Shown: piece after piece, positions 62,195 to 64,000 of the stretch
Position numbering within the stretch: the first letter of the stretch is position 1
Layout: each line of letters begins with the position of its first letter
DNA from: JACNKV01 sp964422145
GTDB taxonomy: Bacteria > Fidelibacterota > Marinisomatia > Marinisomatales > JACNKV01
NCBI GenBank assembly: GCA_964422145.1
Contig: CAYQZV010000001.1
Coordinates: forward strand, 195,172-259,171
DNA length: 64,000 bases
Direction: 5' to 3'
Translations under genes and position numbers: made by a program
Notes under the pieces: model-generated
Database searches by the model: none
Told to the model about the DNA's origin: nothing
Seen by the model: only the letters and a program-made list of their open reading frames with translations

Positions 62195-63607
62195 CGATAT
62201 GCTTCCAATCACCTTTGTTGATTTTCCACACCATTGCCGCTGCAAAAATCACGATATATACAATAAAGATTGCCCACGGACCCATAAATCCGGTATGAAA
62301 ATATTTGACAGCGATATAACTAGCGGGGAGAAAAAACCCCCAAACCACCAATGCTTCCACGGTGGCCGGGAAAATCGTATTTCCCGCGCCGGAGAGGGCA
62401 AACCAGAGCGTTAATCCAAAGGCATCAACAAACTGAACCAATGCAGCCAGCCGAAGAGCATTGATCCCGATTTCTAAAACCTGAGGGTCATTCGTAAAAA
62501 TGGGAATGATATATTGCGGGAGAAAGAGGAACATAATTCCTACAGCCCCCATGACTAAAAAAGACCAGCGCACACTTTCTTTAATTGTGACCTCTGCTTT
62601 TTCAGGATTCTTTTCACCCAATCGTTTTCCGACAAGCGTCGCGCAAGCCTGCCCGATCCCAACCGCAGGCATAAATGAGGATTGTAGAATGGTAAAGACA
62701 ATTTCAATCGCAGCAAGCTCAACAATACCAATCATCCCGACAATTTTATAAAAGAGAGCGAAACCGAACATCACCACCAATTCTTGGGACCCCTGCGGTA
62801 ATGCGAGTTTGATCTGCCGTTTCAACATATTCAAATTAAGTGCCAACCCAAACACATGGAATTTTTTTTGGATGGCTGGTTTAAATAAAAAATATGTATA
62901 GTGGATCGTCAGCCAAAACGAAGCGACTACCGTTGCGATGGCAGCGCCCTTTACACCCAAAGCCGGGAAGTCATACCATGACCACAACCCCGCTAACCAC
63001 GAAAGATTGGCAGATGAGAGTAAATCATACAGACCGTCTCGACCATAGATTAATCCTGCATTCAAATAGACATTTAAGAGATTAGCGGTAACGGTGACTT
63101 TCATGTGCACCGAAGTTTTTTCTACGCCCGTATAAAATCCCTGAAAAACAAACCCAATCGCAGAAAAGAAAATACCCAAAGAGGCAATTGAAAAATAATC
63201 GATACAAAGCGGGGTGGTACGGTATCGTTAATAAAAAACGGAATAAAATATTTCGCGAGCGCATATCCTGCGAATGAAACCGGGACTCCGTAAACCAAAG
63301 CCAATAAATGTCCGTTGTGCATCGCGACACCGCATTCAGTGTACTTTTTTTGACCCAATCGACGCGATGCTACCGTTTGCGTTGCAGTTCTCAGCCCGAT
63401 ACAAAAACTGACAAAAGACCAAACCAGCATGGATCCCATTCCGGTTGCCGCAAGAGCGGGCGCACCTAATCGACCGACCATGGCAACGTCAGCCATATTC
63501 ATTACAACCCGGCTTAAGTTGCTTGCAACGACAGGAAGAGCAAGAACAAGAATGTTTTTTGATATAGACTTGTTCGTAGTAAAAAGTAAATCGCGAAGGT
63601 TAAACAT
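62187..63607 (-). pseudogene. MATE-family efflux transporter, interrupted by a one-base frameshift
   Basis: Two frames together encode one MATE protein of about 473 aa, full family length. The N-terminal part (63607 to about 63211) starts ILVLALPVVASNLSRVVMNMADVAMVGRLGAPALAATGMG; the C-terminal part (about 63214 to 62187) runs IFFSAIGFVFQGFYTGVEK ... SGAGNTIFPATVEALV. They are out of phase. Adding one G to the plus-strand G4 run at 63211-63214 restores VPPPLCIDYFSIASLGIFFSAIGF in frame. Homopolymer length suggests a sequencing error or a recent mutation; a programmed slip is less likely. Confidence 0.88.
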
Positions 63608-63649
63608 GACAATATTTTACATAATTGTTTTTATTATTGCGATAGAATT

Positions 63650-64000
63650 CTACTTCCAGAAAGCTTCAAATGTTTCTTTGGCTTTTTGTACCTTTTCACG
63701 TGATGATTTCGCGTCAGCTTTTATGTTTTCGGGCAGGTTTCTGGATAAAGCCGCGTCGTACGCTTCGATAATTAATTCAAAATCATCATCATCTTTTTTC
63801 TCGTAGGATTTAGCCATCCAATAATGCGGCTCACCGTTTTGCGGCATATAAACCGTCGCTTTCCCAAAATGTTCAATGGCTTCCCATAGGGCGTTTAAGC
63901 TGCCTTTTTTATAGTAGATATGACCATTGGACATAGACCGCCCAAACAAAGCGGGCTTACTGCGCGGATTTAATTCTAAGGCATTGTTATAAACGTCGAT
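63650..64000 (-). CDS. TPR-containing protein, 3' part (runs off the right edge)
   Basis: The frame is open to the window edge, so the gene begins beyond 64000. The visible 116 residues hold tetratricopeptide-like repeats: DVYNNALELNPRSKPAL, then WEAIEHFGKATVYMPQNGEPHYWMAKSYEKKDD, and FELIIEAYDAALSRNLP. It ends with a charged helix (KVQKAKETFEAFWK). An internal TTG (63949) should not be taken as the start. Role unknown, probably protein-protein interaction. Confidence 0.75.
   Translation of the reverse strand: MDVYNNALELNPRSKPALFGRSMSNGHIYYKKGSLNALWEAIEHFGKATVYMPQNGEPHYWMAKSYEKKDDDDFELIIEAYDAALSRNLPENIKADAKSSREKVQKAKETFEAFWK

Noticed and set aside
63082..63330. Third-frame open reading frame across the MATE break
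   Set aside because: Its translation does not resemble a MATE protein; it is a shadow of the two real frames.
1..64000. tRNA, rRNA, integrase or transposase genes
   Set aside because: No T-loop or rRNA-like sequence and no recombinase motifs were seen in any gap or frame; absence judged by eye only.

Overview
The window is a gene-dense stretch of a Gram-negative bacterial chromosome that contains the replication-origin region. I infer Candidatus Marinimicrobia (SAR406) or a close relative on the Bacteroidetes-Ignavibacteria side of the tree. Two giant secreted proteins end in a tail of the type QNYPNPFNP...VYNLMGQKV...GVYIYRI...KKMILMK, typical of type IX-secretion-like substrates in those groups. 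Other supporting traits are an Oar-like TonB-dependent receptor, a DUF4835/PorD-like protein, a DUF2723 membrane protein and a pyruvate:ferredoxin oxidoreductase. No rRNA or tRNA gene, CRISPR array, prophage or insertion sequence was seen.

Region 1 (1-7 kb) is the origin. mnmG, mnmE, yidC, yidD and rpmH run leftward as one tightly packed operon, and dnaA runs rightward. Two parS-like palindromes flank mnmG. Two tandem DnaA boxes sit on the dnaA start codon. rnpA is missing from its usual place between rpmH and yidD.

Region 2 (7-18 kb) encodes two giant secreted repeat proteins of 2024 and 1375 aa. Both carry fibronectin-III domains that look split: the first strands and the remaining strands are separated by about 150 to 420 residues holding complete other modules. 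ssb follows, with good terminators.

Region 3 (18-33 kb) is mixed housekeeping: a PlsC-type acyltransferase, EamA transporter, aldo/keto reductase, GTP-type PEP carboxykinase, alpha/beta hydrolase, a DUF1844/DUF2723/GT2 operon, an ArsC/asparaginase/DUF4835 operon, two lipoproteins and a FadL-like porin.

Region 4 (33-45 kb) has an Oar-like TonB-dependent receptor and then a nucleoside and purine neighbourhood: CNT nucleoside transporter, mtnA, class II aldolase, MTA/SAH deaminase, purA, hpt and purB. Read together these could deaminate methylthioadenosine, split its sugar, and return hypoxanthine to AMP. One phosphorylase is missing from the set.

Region 5 (44.5-57.6 kb) has a GDPD phosphodiesterase, penicillin-acylase family enzyme, YwiC-like membrane protein, DHFR-like reductase, large zinc metalloprotease, ICMT-family methyltransferase, small proteins, a YbjQ protein, and a three-gene envelope operon (secreted protein, FecR-domain protein, predicted beta-barrel) behind a CRP/FNR-like palindrome.

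Region 6 (57.6-64 kb) holds the oxidoreductase nifJ, a VOC protein, a small secreted protein, a MATE transporter broken by a one-base frameshift in a G4 run, and a TPR protein cut by the right edge. Convergent neighbours often overlap by 4 to 47 bp, so the genome is compact.
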